This document shows, one piece after another, positions 44,237 through 52,157 of a stretch of 64,000 bases of DNA (the stretch's first letter is position 1; every line of letters begins with the position of its first letter). Source of the DNA: Clostridiales bacterium GWF2_38_85 (GTDB lineage: Bacteria; Bacillota; Clostridia; Oscillospirales; CAG-382); the NCBI GenBank assembly GCA_001797275.1, contig MGOY01000014.1, positions 248,001 to 312,000 on the forward strand, written 5' to 3'. The notes beneath the pieces were generated by a model. The model was not told the DNA's origin. It searched no databases and saw only the letters and a list, made by a program, of their open reading frames with translations. The translations under genes and the position numbers were made by a program.

Positions 44237-44324
44237 TGCCTATCACTTCCTATACTGATTAATTATAAGTAAAATGAGATACAAAATATGACCATACAGT
44301 CAATTTCGAACATACAACTATGCA

Positions 44325-44555
44325 CGGAATCGTAAGAACTTCCTCAAAACAGGCTACCCTGCGGCACATCAAAATATTCGCTTAATGCTGCTTGGTTCCC
44401 CACCTGACATGATTCACGACTTCCGATTGCGCAAGACCCATCCATCAACGGCATTTGCATACGAGCAGCTGCACAGTTATAGCCCTTAAAAGACATATCA
44501 CCCCTGCTATAGCGGATTGCAGGTTCAAGGCACCGCTAACTCCCCGGATAGTATG
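44325..44555 (-). ncRNA. ffs: signal recognition particle RNA, large (Alu-containing) type
   Basis: On the minus strand the RNA has the Alu part (AGCGGTGCCTTGAACCTGCAATCCGCTATAGCAGGGG, here given in outline) and the universal domain IV core ATGTCAGGTGGGGAACCAAGCAGCAT near 44381-44410, with its symmetric and asymmetric loops. Size (~230-240 nt) matches Firmicutes scRNA. A strong promoter lies upstream, and dnaX follows. Ends are approximate. Confidence 0.85.
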
Positions 44556-44585
44556 GTCATATTTTATATCCCATTAAGTGCATAC

Positions 44586-44614
44586 AGTATATCATATACT
44601 AAGAATTATTTCAA
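44586..44614 (-). promoter_or_regulatory. promoter of the SRP RNA gene
   Basis: On the minus strand TTGAAA, a 17-bp spacer and TATACT with an extended TG lie ~30 bp before the start of the conserved RNA. Confidence 0.7.
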
Positions 44615-44692
44615 GAGCTTTTAAGCAAAAAACTACAATAAAGCAATATCGAATTTTGATGTTAAAATAGCCGTACAAATTCCTTTTCAGCC

Positions 44693-44721
44693 TTGACAAT
44701 GATAAACGGGTGTGATACTAT
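44693..44721 (+). promoter_or_regulatory. promoter of the nucleotidyltransferase gene
   Basis: TTGACA, a 17-bp spacer and TACTAT with an extended TG. A TATAAT three bases further gives a 20-bp spacer and is less likely. The leader is ~85 nt. Confidence 0.6.
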
Positions 44722-44811
44722 AATAATATATATTTGACAAATGTATTATAAGTATTCGACTTGTAATAATCATTTGTTTTTATATGTAAAGACAAATAAG
44801 GAGAAATTATA

Positions 44812-45720
44812 ATGACATTGGTTATTCTTGCTGCAGGATTGGGCAGTAGATTCGGTGGACTCAAACAAATAGAACCTGTTGGAGCAGAAGGTGAATTTAT
44901 AATCGATTATTCGGTTTATGATGCAATTCGTGCAGGTTTTAATACAGTTGCATTTATTATAAAGAAAGACTTTTTCGAAGCATTCAGAGATACAATAGGA
45001 AAACGTGTATCAAAGCATATAAAAGTTGAATATGTATTTCAGGACATGGATTATCTCCCGACAGAAGCCGGAAGAGGCGTTGTCAGAGAAAAACCCTGGG
45101 GAACAGCACATGCTTTATTTTGTTGTAAGGATATTGTCAAAGAAAAATTCGCTGTAACCAACGCTGACGATTTTTATGGCAAAAAATCTTTTGAGCTGAT
45201 GGCTGAAAGCCTAAAAAGCATGAAGGATTTTGATGAGATCGACCATTATTCAATGATAGGATATATGCTTCGCAATACACTGACCGAATACGGTCATGTA
45301 GCACGTGGACTTTGCAATGTAAATAATGACGGACATTTAATTAATATAGATGAACGCACAAAGATTCAGCGCAACAACGGAACAATCCAATATTTTGAGG
45401 ATGAAAAGGGCTGGTTTGATGTTGACGAGGATACAGTTGCATCTATGAACTTCTGGGGTTTTACTCCGACGATATTCCAACATATTATTAATGGTTGGGA
45501 TAATTATATCAAAGAAAGTAAGGATAATATAACAAAAGCTGAATACTACATTCCGGTGCTTGTCAAGAGTCTGCTTTCAGATAATAAATGTGAAGTTAAA
45601 GTTATAAGTACTCCGGATAGATGGCAGGGTGTAACATATGCGAGTGATAAGCCGGGTGTTGTAAACTACATTAAAGCTTTAACTGCCGAAGGTACTTATC
45701 CCGTAGGTTTATGGGGATAA
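44812..45720 (+). CDS. sugar nucleotidyltransferase (NTP-transferase family)
   Basis: A 302-residue cytoplasmic enzyme that should transfer a nucleotide to a sugar-1-phosphate. The N-terminal LAAGLGSRFGGLKQI (about 6-20) is the nucleotide-binding signature, and VTNADDFYG holds the metal-binding Asp. It lacks extra domains. It is upstream of GH109 and a NahK-like HexNAc kinase, so a HexNAc-1-phosphate substrate is a reasonable guess. AAGGAG precedes the ATG. Confidence 0.85.
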   Translation: MTLVILAAGLGSRFGGLKQIEPVGAEGEFIIDYSVYDAIRAGFNTVAFIIKKDFFEAFRDTIGKRVSKHIKVEYVFQDMDYLPTEAGRGVVREKPWGTAHALFCCKDIVKEKFAVTNADDFYGKKSFELMAESLKSMKDFDEIDHYSMIGYMLRNTLTEYGHVARGLCNVNNDGHLINIDERTKIQRNNGTIQYFEDEKGWFDVDEDTVASMNFWGFTPTIFQHIINGWDNYIKESKDNITKAEYYIPVLVKSLLSDNKCEVKVISTPDRWQGVTYASDKPGVVNYIKALTAEGTYPVGLWG

Positions 45721-45726
45721 TATATT

Positions 45727-45818
45727 AAACTAACAAAAGAATCAAGATTTTATCATTCGAAAAAAGCCGAAAAGTATTAGCTTTTCTCGAATGGTTTAAG
45801 AAATTTATTTGTTAGTTT
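45727..45818. repeat. R3 inverted-repeat element, long copy (92 bp)
   Basis: Terminal 11-bp perfect inverted repeats (AAACTAACAAA/TTTGTTAGTTT) enclose a second inverted pair ATTCGA/TCGAAT and a central hairpin GAAAAG-TATTAG-CTTTTC. The termini match the 60-bp element at 11198-11257. It sits directly after the nucleotidyltransferase stop. Confidence 0.65.
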
Positions 45819-45847
45819 CATAAAGAATTCAAATCATAATATAAACA

Positions 45848-45882
45848 GAAAGGTATTATCGTAAAACTTTACGATATAAGCT
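45848..45882 (+). promoter_or_regulatory. ribosome binding site separated from the GH109 start by a hairpin
   Basis: GAAAGG (45848-45853) lies 29 nt before the TTG at 45883. A 9-bp perfect inverted repeat with a 2-nt loop (45857-45876, TATCGTAAA/TTTACGATA) fills the gap. With this stem closed, 3 + 6 = 9 unpaired bases remain between GAAAGG and the TTG. Confidence 0.5.
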
Positions 45883-47151
45883 TTGGGTATGGGTAAGGAA
45901 AAGGTCAAGATTGCTTTCGTCGGACTCGGCGGAAGAGGATATGGTATACTTAAACTTCTGTTATCAATGGAAGATATCGAAGTGCTTGGGGTATCAGATT
46001 TATATGAAGACAGAGCTGAGGCAGGCAGGAAGCTGGTTCTTGAAACAAAAGGTAACAACCCGGTCTGCACAACAGATTACAGAAAGCTTCTCGAAATCAA
46101 AGAAGTTGAAGCAGTTATTACTCCGTCAGCATGGACTTCACACGGTGATATCTGTATTGATTCAATGCTGACAGGCAAATATGTTGCAACTGAGGTTGGA
46201 GGAGCAACATCTGTTCAACAGTGCTGGGAACTTGTACGCACATCAGAACGCACAGGTATTCCCTGTATGATGCTTGAAAACTGCTGCTACGGCAGAGAAG
46301 AAATGACTATTCTGAACATGGTTAAAAAAGGTTTGTTCGGTGAGCTTGTTCATGCTGAAGGCGGATATAGACATGATCTGCGTGATGAGGTTGCGCTCGG
46401 AAGAGAGAACCGTCATTACAGACAGAAAAATTATCTAAATCGCAACGGTGATGTTTACCCGACACATGAGTTGGGGCCTATTGCAAAATATATGGATTTA
46501 AACAGAGGAAACAGGATGCTTTCTCTGACTTCGACTGCATCAAAATCAGTCGGTATAAACGAATGGATAAGAAAAAATAAAAGTACAGATTATGATCTGT
46601 ACGGCAGCAAATTTGCTCTCGGGGATGTCGTAACAACAGTGATTAAATGCGCACACGGCGAAACTATTGTATTATTTCATGACACATCATTGCCCAGACC
46701 TTATTCGAGAGGCAACCTGCTTCAAGGCACAAACGGCATCTGGAACGAAGATAAGGCTGCTGTCAGCATTGAAGGCTTGACACCTGCAAAAAACTCCTGG
46801 GACCATCATTCGTGGCAGAGCCTTGATGAGTTTTATGCTGAATACGAACATCCGCTTTGGAAGCAATACCGCGAAGCCGGTGTAAAAGCAGGTCACGGCG
46901 GTATGGATTACCTTGTTTTACGTGCATTTATCAATGCCGTCAGAAGCCGTACCGATACACCGATTGATGTATACGATACAGCTTCATGGATGGCAATAAC
47001 AACACTCAGCGAAGATTCGGTCGCTATGGGCAGTGCACCTGTTGCAATTCCTGACTTCACAAACGGAAAATGGATAGACAGAAGACCACCTGTAAGAGGC
47101 AGATACTGTCTTGAAGAGGTCTGTGAGGACAGTATGGATAATGAGTGGTAA
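45883..47151 (+). CDS. GH109-family NAD-dependent glycosidase (alpha-N-acetylgalactosaminidase-like)
   Basis: A Gfo/Idh/MocA-fold enzyme of 422 residues. The N-terminal Rossmann motif FVGLGGRGYG binds NAD. MMLENCCYGREEM, GGYRHDLRDE, GDVYPTHELGPI and HGGMDYLVLRAF match the GH109 glycosidase family, which cleaves glycosides by an NAD redox mechanism. There is no signal peptide, unlike the secreted Bacteroidota members, so it should act on imported GalNAc glycosides. The frame opens just before the TTG at 45883; ATG 45889 is the alternative start. It is in the hexosamine gene run. Confidence 0.82.
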   Translation: MGMGKEKVKIAFVGLGGRGYGILKLLLSMEDIEVLGVSDLYEDRAEAGRKLVLETKGNNPVCTTDYRKLLEIKEVEAVITPSAWTSHGDICIDSMLTGKYVATEVGGATSVQQCWELVRTSERTGIPCMMLENCCYGREEMTILNMVKKGLFGELVHAEGGYRHDLRDEVALGRENRHYRQKNYLNRNGDVYPTHELGPIAKYMDLNRGNRMLSLTSTASKSVGINEWIRKNKSTDYDLYGSKFALGDVVTTVIKCAHGETIVLFHDTSLPRPYSRGNLLQGTNGIWNEDKAAVSIEGLTPAKNSWDHHSWQSLDEFYAEYEHPLWKQYREAGVKAGHGGMDYLVLRAFINAVRSRTDTPIDVYDTASWMAITTLSEDSVAMGSAPVAIPDFTNGKWIDRRPPVRGRYCLEEVCEDSMDNEW

Positions 47152-47154
47152 GCA

Positions 47155-47175
47155 GTTTGAAAGTAAACTTTCAGA
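47155..47175 (+). repeat. 21-nt hairpin twin, copy 1
   Basis: GTTTGAAAGTAAACTTTCAGA forms a 7-bp stem with a 2-nt loop (TGAAAGT/ACTTTCA). A near-identical 21-mer is at 52000-52020. Both copies begin within a few bases of a stop codon (47151 and 51998). The sequence quoted is the whole element. Confidence 0.55.
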
Positions 47176-47202
47176 TTGGTTGAGAAAGGGTTTTATGCAC
47201 CT

Positions 47203-48276
47203 ATGGCAGATTTACTTAGAATAGCAAACGAATTTGATATAAACGGTACAGCAATAAGTGCAGAATCTTATGGCTTCGGTCATATAAATGACACTTACAT
47301 TGTTGTTACCGATACCGGTGTAAGATACATTTTACAAAGAGTAAACAACAATGTATTTAAAAATGTCGAACAGTTGATGGGCAATATAGAATCAGTCACT
47401 TCTTTTCTGAGAAAAGGAATAAATTGCAGCTGTGAGTGCCTTACTCTTGTTTTAAGGAAAAACGGGAAAAGCTTTTTAAAAGAAGACGACAAATATTACA
47501 GAGTTTATAATTTCATCGAAGATGCCGTTACTTATCAGACTGTCAGTGAACCTGTACATTTCTACTATTCCGGAGTTGCATTTGGCAGATTTCAAAGGCA
47601 GCTTGCAGAGTTTCCTGCTGAAGCATTGTTTGAGGTTATACCCAATTTTCATAATACTAAAAGCAGATATGCGGATTTTGAAAAAGCAGTTGAACAGGAT
47701 GTTTGCAATAGAGCAGCATCGGTAAAAGCTGAAATTGAGTTTGCTAAAGCAAGAAAATCCGATGCATCGGTGCTTGTTGATATGCTTGAAAAAGGTGAGC
47801 TTCCGCTTAGAGTGACACATAACGATACTAAACTCAATAATGTTATGCTGGACATTAAGACCGGTACACCTAAATGTGTTATCGACCTTGATACAGTAAT
47901 GCCCGGCTTGTTGCTGTATGACTTCGGCGACAGCATGCGTTTCGGCACGAACCCTGCAGCCGAGGATGAAAAGGATATCAGCAAGGTATATTGCGACCTT
48001 AATCTTTTCGAGCAGTATTCAAGAGGTTTTCTTGAAGAATGCGGTGATATGCTGACTGAAAACGAGATAAAAATGCTTCCATTCTCAGCAAAAATAATGA
48101 CATATGAATGCGGAATCCGTTTTCTTACCGATCACCTGAATGGCGACACATATTTTAAAATCCACCGTGGAAACCATAATCTGGACAGATGCCGTACTCA
48201 ATTCAAGCTGGTCGCTGATATGGAACAAAAAATGGATAAGATGAATGATATTATAAAAAATATAATAAACAAATGA
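47203..48276 (+). CDS. phosphotransferase related to N-acetylhexosamine 1-kinase
   Basis: A 357-residue choline/aminoglycoside-kinase-fold enzyme. It shows the ATP region GFGHINDTYIV, Brenner's motif THNDTKLNNVMLD (catalytic Asp) and metal-binding VIDLDTVMPG. The order and size match NahK, which phosphorylates GlcNAc/GalNAc at C1. I chose ATG 47203 with AGAAAGGG ~12 nt upstream; a TTG at 47176, just after a small hairpin, is possible. With the upstream nucleotidyltransferase it could make UDP-HexNAc. Confidence 0.82.
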   Translation: MADLLRIANEFDINGTAISAESYGFGHINDTYIVVTDTGVRYILQRVNNNVFKNVEQLMGNIESVTSFLRKGINCSCECLTLVLRKNGKSFLKEDDKYYRVYNFIEDAVTYQTVSEPVHFYYSGVAFGRFQRQLAEFPAEALFEVIPNFHNTKSRYADFEKAVEQDVCNRAASVKAEIEFAKARKSDASVLVDMLEKGELPLRVTHNDTKLNNVMLDIKTGTPKCVIDLDTVMPGLLLYDFGDSMRFGTNPAAEDEKDISKVYCDLNLFEQYSRGFLEECGDMLTENEIKMLPFSAKIMTYECGIRFLTDHLNGDTYFKIHRGNHNLDRCRTQFKLVADMEQKMDKMNDIIKNIINK

Positions 48277-48328
48277 GAAACTATAATATAATTATCAGAT
48301 TTCCCATTATTTTAGGAGGCAATTAATA

Positions 48329-49117
48329 ATGGCTAGTGGTGTTAAAGCATACTCAAACGGAAAGAATAAAAATATCCGTTTATATGTATGCAAGGATTAT
48401 GAAGCGTTAAGTAAGAAAGCAGCATTAATTGTTGCAGCTCAGGTTAATACAAAACCTGAAAGTGTTCTTGGACTTGCAACAGGTTCATCACCTGTCGGTA
48501 TGTACAAGGAGCTTATCAAGCTTTGTAAAGAGGGTTCTGTTGACTTCTCAAAGGTTTGCTCATACAATCTTGATGAGTATTTTCCTATCGAACCGACAAA
48601 TGATCAAAGTTACCGTTATTTCATGAATGAAAACCTGTTTTACGGAATAAATATTCCGCTTGATTGCACTCATGTACCGAAAGGTAATGCTGCTGATATC
48701 AAAAAAGAAGCTGCTGATTATGACAGAGCAGTTGCAAATGCAGGCGGTATCGATCTTCAGGTCCTCGGAATAGGTGGGAACGGTCATATAGGATTTAATG
48801 AGCCGACCGACACTTTCATATTACCGACTCATGTAGTTGATCTTAAGGAAGACACAATCAAAGCAAATGCAAGATTCTTTGCCTCTATCGACGATGTACC
48901 GAAACGTGCAATCAGCATGGGTATCGGAACAATTTTCGCAGCACACTCAATCGTACTTATTGCATCCGGCAAGGCTAAAGCAAAAGCAATCAAGGATACA
49001 CTCGAAGCAAATGTAAATCCTCAGGTTCCGGCATCAATCCTTCAGCTTCATCAGAATGTTTACGTTGTTATTGATGAAGAAGCAGCTTCGCTGCTTAATG
49101 AATATAAACCCGAATAA
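48329..49117 (+). CDS. nagB: glucosamine-6-phosphate deaminase
   Basis: Converts glucosamine-6-phosphate to fructose-6-phosphate and ammonia. The 262-residue product has LGLATGSSPVGMY (phosphate loop), the catalytic Asp in NLDEYF and the catalytic His in GIGGNGHIGFNEP. AGGAGG precedes the ATG. It provides the entry of amino sugars into glycolysis in this region. A partial hairpin (TGCCGCA/TGCGGCA, 49129-49160) follows the stop and may be its terminator. Confidence 0.95.
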   Translation: MASGVKAYSNGKNKNIRLYVCKDYEALSKKAALIVAAQVNTKPESVLGLATGSSPVGMYKELIKLCKEGSVDFSKVCSYNLDEYFPIEPTNDQSYRYFMNENLFYGINIPLDCTHVPKGNAADIKKEAADYDRAVANAGGIDLQVLGIGGNGHIGFNEPTDTFILPTHVVDLKEDTIKANARFFASIDDVPKRAISMGIGTIFAAHSIVLIASGKAKAKAIKDTLEANVNPQVPASILQLHQNVYVVIDEEAASLLNEYKPE

Positions 49118-49189
49118 GTGAATATTTGTGCCGCAAAGTCGATTTTTTGGCGATGCGGCAATGTTCTTAAATAATAAACTTTAAGTCTT

Positions 49190-49291
49190 ATACTAATTCG
49201 ATTTAGAAACAGTGATAAAATTCGAGGGATAGTCCTTGCTTGACGGACTTTCCGAAGTATTTTATCTATTGGTTCTTATAAGAAATAGTAT
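49190..49291 (+). repeat. R2 palindromic repeat, copy B (102 bp)
   Basis: Bounded by ATACTAAT and an altered ATAGTAT end. It has the inner arms GATAAAATTCGAGG / CCGAAGTATTTTATC and the central hairpin AGTCC/GGACT. It has the same order as copies A and C but is more diverged. It lies between nagB and the epimerase gene; its right end is ~20 bp from that gene's ribosome binding site. Confidence 0.75.
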
Positions 49292-49314
49292 TATACACAG
49301 AAAGGGATTTTCTT

Positions 49315-50535
49315 ATGAAAACAGAAACCTTTGAAAGCTATAAACAATTTTACCATGATCAGCTTATTAATGACTGTATACCATTCTGGATGAACAGTGA
49401 TCTGATCGATAAAGAAAATGGCGGTTACATCACCTCGGTTGACAGAACAGGTAAAAGCTATAATAATGATAAATCGGTCTGGTTCCAGGGCAGATGCCTT
49501 TGGACCTTTTCGGCGCTTTGCAACAGATATGGTGAAAAAAAGGAATGGATGGATGGCGCGAAAGCAGGTGTTGATTTTCTTGACACAAAATGCACCGATT
49601 CCGACGGAAGAATGTTCTTCCAGGTAACAAGGGACGGTCGCCCGCTCAGAAAACGTCGTTATATGTATTCAGAGAGCTTTTATGTTATATCGATGGCGGA
49701 ATATGCTCTTGCCAGCGGTAACAGAAAATATCTGAAAAAGGCAGAGGATTGTTTTGAGCTTATGTTGAAGCTGTATAGAACACCCGAAGCTGACCCATTT
49801 AAGATAACTCCAAAATCATATGCATCAACTCGCAACGAACGAGCTTCTGCAGTTCCGATGGTTCTTGTAAGCTGTGCGCAGCTGCTAAGACGCTGTGATT
49901 TGCAGAAAGCTGAGTATTACAATTCAGTCGCTAAGGAAATGGCTGATATTATAATCAAATATCATTATAAACCCGAGTTGAAATGCGTTCTTGAAACAGT
50001 TGATGAAGATGGTAGCAGAATAGATATACCCGCAGGCAGAACCGTCAATCCCGGTCACTCAATGGAAAATTCTTGGTTCATAATGAATCAGGCAATTTAT
50101 AATAAAGATAATACTTTGTTAAAACAAGCTCTTAATATCCTTGACTGGTCGCTTGAGCTTGGTTGGGACAAGCAATATGGTGGATTTATCTACTTTACAG
50201 ATATAGACGGCAGACCCTGCGAACAGCTTGAGCATGATATGAAGCTCTGGTGGGTACATAACGAAGCACTTATCGCAACACTTATGGCATATGGGCTTAC
50301 CGGTAATAAAAAGTATTGGGATTGGTTCGAAAAGGTACACCTTTATTCATTCGGCCATTTTGCAGATAAAGAAAACGGCGAATGGTACGGATATTTACAT
50401 AATGACGGAACAGTTTCTCATACTCAGAAGGGTTCGATGTGGAAAGGTCCATTCCATTATCCGCGCTGCCTGATGAACTGTGAAGCGCTTCTTGATATGC
50501 TTGTAAAAGAAAAACCTATTGAAGGGATTTTATAA
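49315..50535 (+). CDS. N-acylglucosamine 2-epimerase (AGE) family protein
   Basis: An (alpha/alpha)6-barrel isomerase of 406 residues that interconverts GlcNAc and ManNAc or related sugars. Family features are WFQGRCLWTFSAL, the RTVNPGHSMENSWF histidine segment and KLWWVHNEALIATL. AAAGGG precedes the ATG. It lies next to nagB, fitting amino-sugar salvage. Some relatives epimerise cellobiose or mannose, so the exact substrate is open. Its 3' end contains the ribosome binding site of the next gene. Confidence 0.9.
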   Translation: MKTETFESYKQFYHDQLINDCIPFWMNSDLIDKENGGYITSVDRTGKSYNNDKSVWFQGRCLWTFSALCNRYGEKKEWMDGAKAGVDFLDTKCTDSDGRMFFQVTRDGRPLRKRRYMYSESFYVISMAEYALASGNRKYLKKAEDCFELMLKLYRTPEADPFKITPKSYASTRNERASAVPMVLVSCAQLLRRCDLQKAEYYNSVAKEMADIIIKYHYKPELKCVLETVDEDGSRIDIPAGRTVNPGHSMENSWFIMNQAIYNKDNTLLKQALNILDWSLELGWDKQYGGFIYFTDIDGRPCEQLEHDMKLWWVHNEALIATLMAYGLTGNKKYWDWFEKVHLYSFGHFADKENGEWYGYLHNDGTVSHTQKGSMWKGPFHYPRCLMNCEALLDMLVKEKPIEGIL

Positions 50536-50576
50536 ACTGAATAGTAATAGCCACTTTGGGTTTATAAAAAGTCACA
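50522..50576 (+). promoter_or_regulatory. ribosome binding site, 10-bp hairpin and MATE start
   Basis: AAGGGA (50522-50527) inside the end of the epimerase gene is followed at once by TTTTATAAAC (50528-50537). This pairs perfectly with GTTTATAAAA (50560-50569). AGTCACA then leads to the ATG at 50577. Linear spacing is 49 nt, but with the stem closed it is 7 nt. There is no other ribosome binding site near the ATG. Confidence 0.55.
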
Positions 50577-51998
50577 ATGGAATATTTACTAAAGCTCGGT
50601 AACCTGTTTAAAAAATTATATGTACCCGAGCTTATGATTAAAGAAAAGGATAAATTAGGCGAAATTCCGGATACACGTAGTGTGTATTCGGAGCTTTTCC
50701 GTATCGCATGGCCGGCAGTTATCGAATCGCTGCTGGTCGGGCTTGTAGGCTTCATTGATACTATAATGGTATCTGATGTTAGATACGGTATTGCTGCAAC
50801 AGGCTTGACCGGTCAGCCTCGAATGGTTTTTTACGCAGTATTTTTTGCGATAAATATTGCTGTAACTGCGATTGTAAGTCGCAGAAAAGGGCAGGGTGAC
50901 CGCGAAGGAGCAAGAAAAACACTTTCGCAATCAGTCAGTTTAATCCTTATTCTTGGCGTAATTATGGTTGGTACAGCACTATTAGTCGCAGAACCACTTA
51001 TGATTTTTGCCGGAGCTAACGAAGATACTATAATTGATTCGACCAACTATTTCAGAATAACAATGGTTGGATTGCTGTTTACCTCAATCGGCATGACAAT
51101 AAACGCAGCTCAAAGAGGCGTCGGTAATACCAAGATAGCAATGAGAACAAACATGGTTGCAAATCTGGTTAATGTTGTATTCAATTATATGCTGATCAGC
51201 GGTAACTTCGGATTTCCGGCTTGGGGAGTAACCGGAGCAGCTGTTGCAACTCTACTTGCTAATATAACGAGCTGTACACTGTCTGTTTTATCGTTAGTCA
51301 AACCGGATTCCTTTTTACATATTAAATTTAATGAATTATTCAAGTTTTCAAGCTTAGTTATGAAAACCATAACAAGAATCAGTGTGTCCGCAGGCGTTGA
51401 GCAGATCTTCATGAGAGTTGGTTTTTTTGCATATACAAAGATGGTTGCTGAGCTTGGTACAAACAGCTTCGAAGCACATCAGATTTGTATGACCATAATT
51501 TCGATGTCCTTTGTTTTCGGTGATGGGCTTGGCATTGCAGCTTCCTCGCTTGTTGGACAGAATCTTGGCAAAAAGCGAAAAGATTTAGCTACAATTTTCG
51601 GGAAAGCATCACAACGTGTAGGGATAGTTTTTTCTGTCGGTTTGATTACATTGTTTGTGTTCGGCGGAGAAATGTTGATGCGATTGTTTACTGACGATCC
51701 TGAAATAATCAGCATCGGTATTATAATACTATATATAATCGCAGCATCTTCGCCGGCTCAAATTTCGCAGGTTATTTACTCAGGCTGTCTCAGAGGTGCC
51801 GGAGATACAAAATATGTTGCCGCAACCTCATTGATAAGCATCGCAATTATACGACCGATAATAACATATATATTGTGTTATCCTCTCGGCATCGGAGTAA
51901 TAGGCGCATGGATAAGCTTGATTGTGGATCAATATACTCGTTTGTTATTGAGCGCAACAAGATTTTCAGGTGACAAATGGTGTCGCATAAAGGTTTAA
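50577..51998 (+). CDS. MATE-family multidrug/toxin efflux transporter
   Basis: A 473-residue inner-membrane cation-coupled exporter with 12 membrane segments. The family repeats are IAWPAVIESLLVGLVGFIDTIMV and ISVSAGVEQIFMRVGFFAYTKMV, and the pattern of two six-helix halves is clear. The first ~40 residues are an extra basic/amphipathic leader. The start lacks a normal ribosome binding site, but a hairpin upstream can bring AAGGGA into place. Its substrate is unknown; location after amino-sugar genes may be incidental. Confidence 0.9.
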   Translation: MEYLLKLGNLFKKLYVPELMIKEKDKLGEIPDTRSVYSELFRIAWPAVIESLLVGLVGFIDTIMVSDVRYGIAATGLTGQPRMVFYAVFFAINIAVTAIVSRRKGQGDREGARKTLSQSVSLILILGVIMVGTALLVAEPLMIFAGANEDTIIDSTNYFRITMVGLLFTSIGMTINAAQRGVGNTKIAMRTNMVANLVNVVFNYMLISGNFGFPAWGVTGAAVATLLANITSCTLSVLSLVKPDSFLHIKFNELFKFSSLVMKTITRISVSAGVEQIFMRVGFFAYTKMVAELGTNSFEAHQICMTIISMSFVFGDGLGIAASSLVGQNLGKKRKDLATIFGKASQRVGIVFSVGLITLFVFGGEMLMRLFTDDPEIISIGIIILYIIAASSPAQISQVIYSGCLRGAGDTKYVAATSLISIAIIRPIITYILCYPLGIGVIGAWISLIVDQYTRLLLSATRFSGDKWCRIKV

Positions 51999-51999
51999 A

Positions 52000-52020
52000 G
52001 TTTGAAAGTGAGCTTTCAGA
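52000..52020 (+). repeat. 21-nt hairpin twin, copy 2
   Basis: GTTTGAAAGTGAGCTTTCAGA differs from the element at 47155 at two positions and keeps the TGAAAG/CTTTCA stem. It starts one base after the MATE stop codon. Confidence 0.55.
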
Positions 52021-52023
52021 CAA

Positions 52024-52145
52024 AGAGTTTTGTGCTTTTTACACTTGATTATAAACTAATCGATGGACAGATATAGCGTAAATTTTGCTTCTGCAAAAAA
52101 TTAAATAAATTTTACTTTGTTAAATCGGGCACAAAATTCCGCTCT
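52024..52145 (+). promoter_or_regulatory. structured leader upstream of the transcobalamin-like pair
   Basis: Nested inverted repeats fill the region. AGAGTTTTGTGC (52024-52035) pairs with GCACAAAA and CTCT (52129-52145). GTAAA (52078) pairs with TTTAC (52111). TTTTGC/GCAAAA forms an inner hairpin at 52083-52098. No cobalamin-riboswitch core is recognisable. It may be a regulatory leader or another mobile palindrome. Confidence 0.4.
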
Positions 52146-52157
52146 CAAGCGAAAGGA

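Noticed and set aside
52024-52145. Cobalamin riboswitch
   Set aside because: The expected conserved B12-box and GCCACTG-type core are not recognisable, although the downstream genes would fit.
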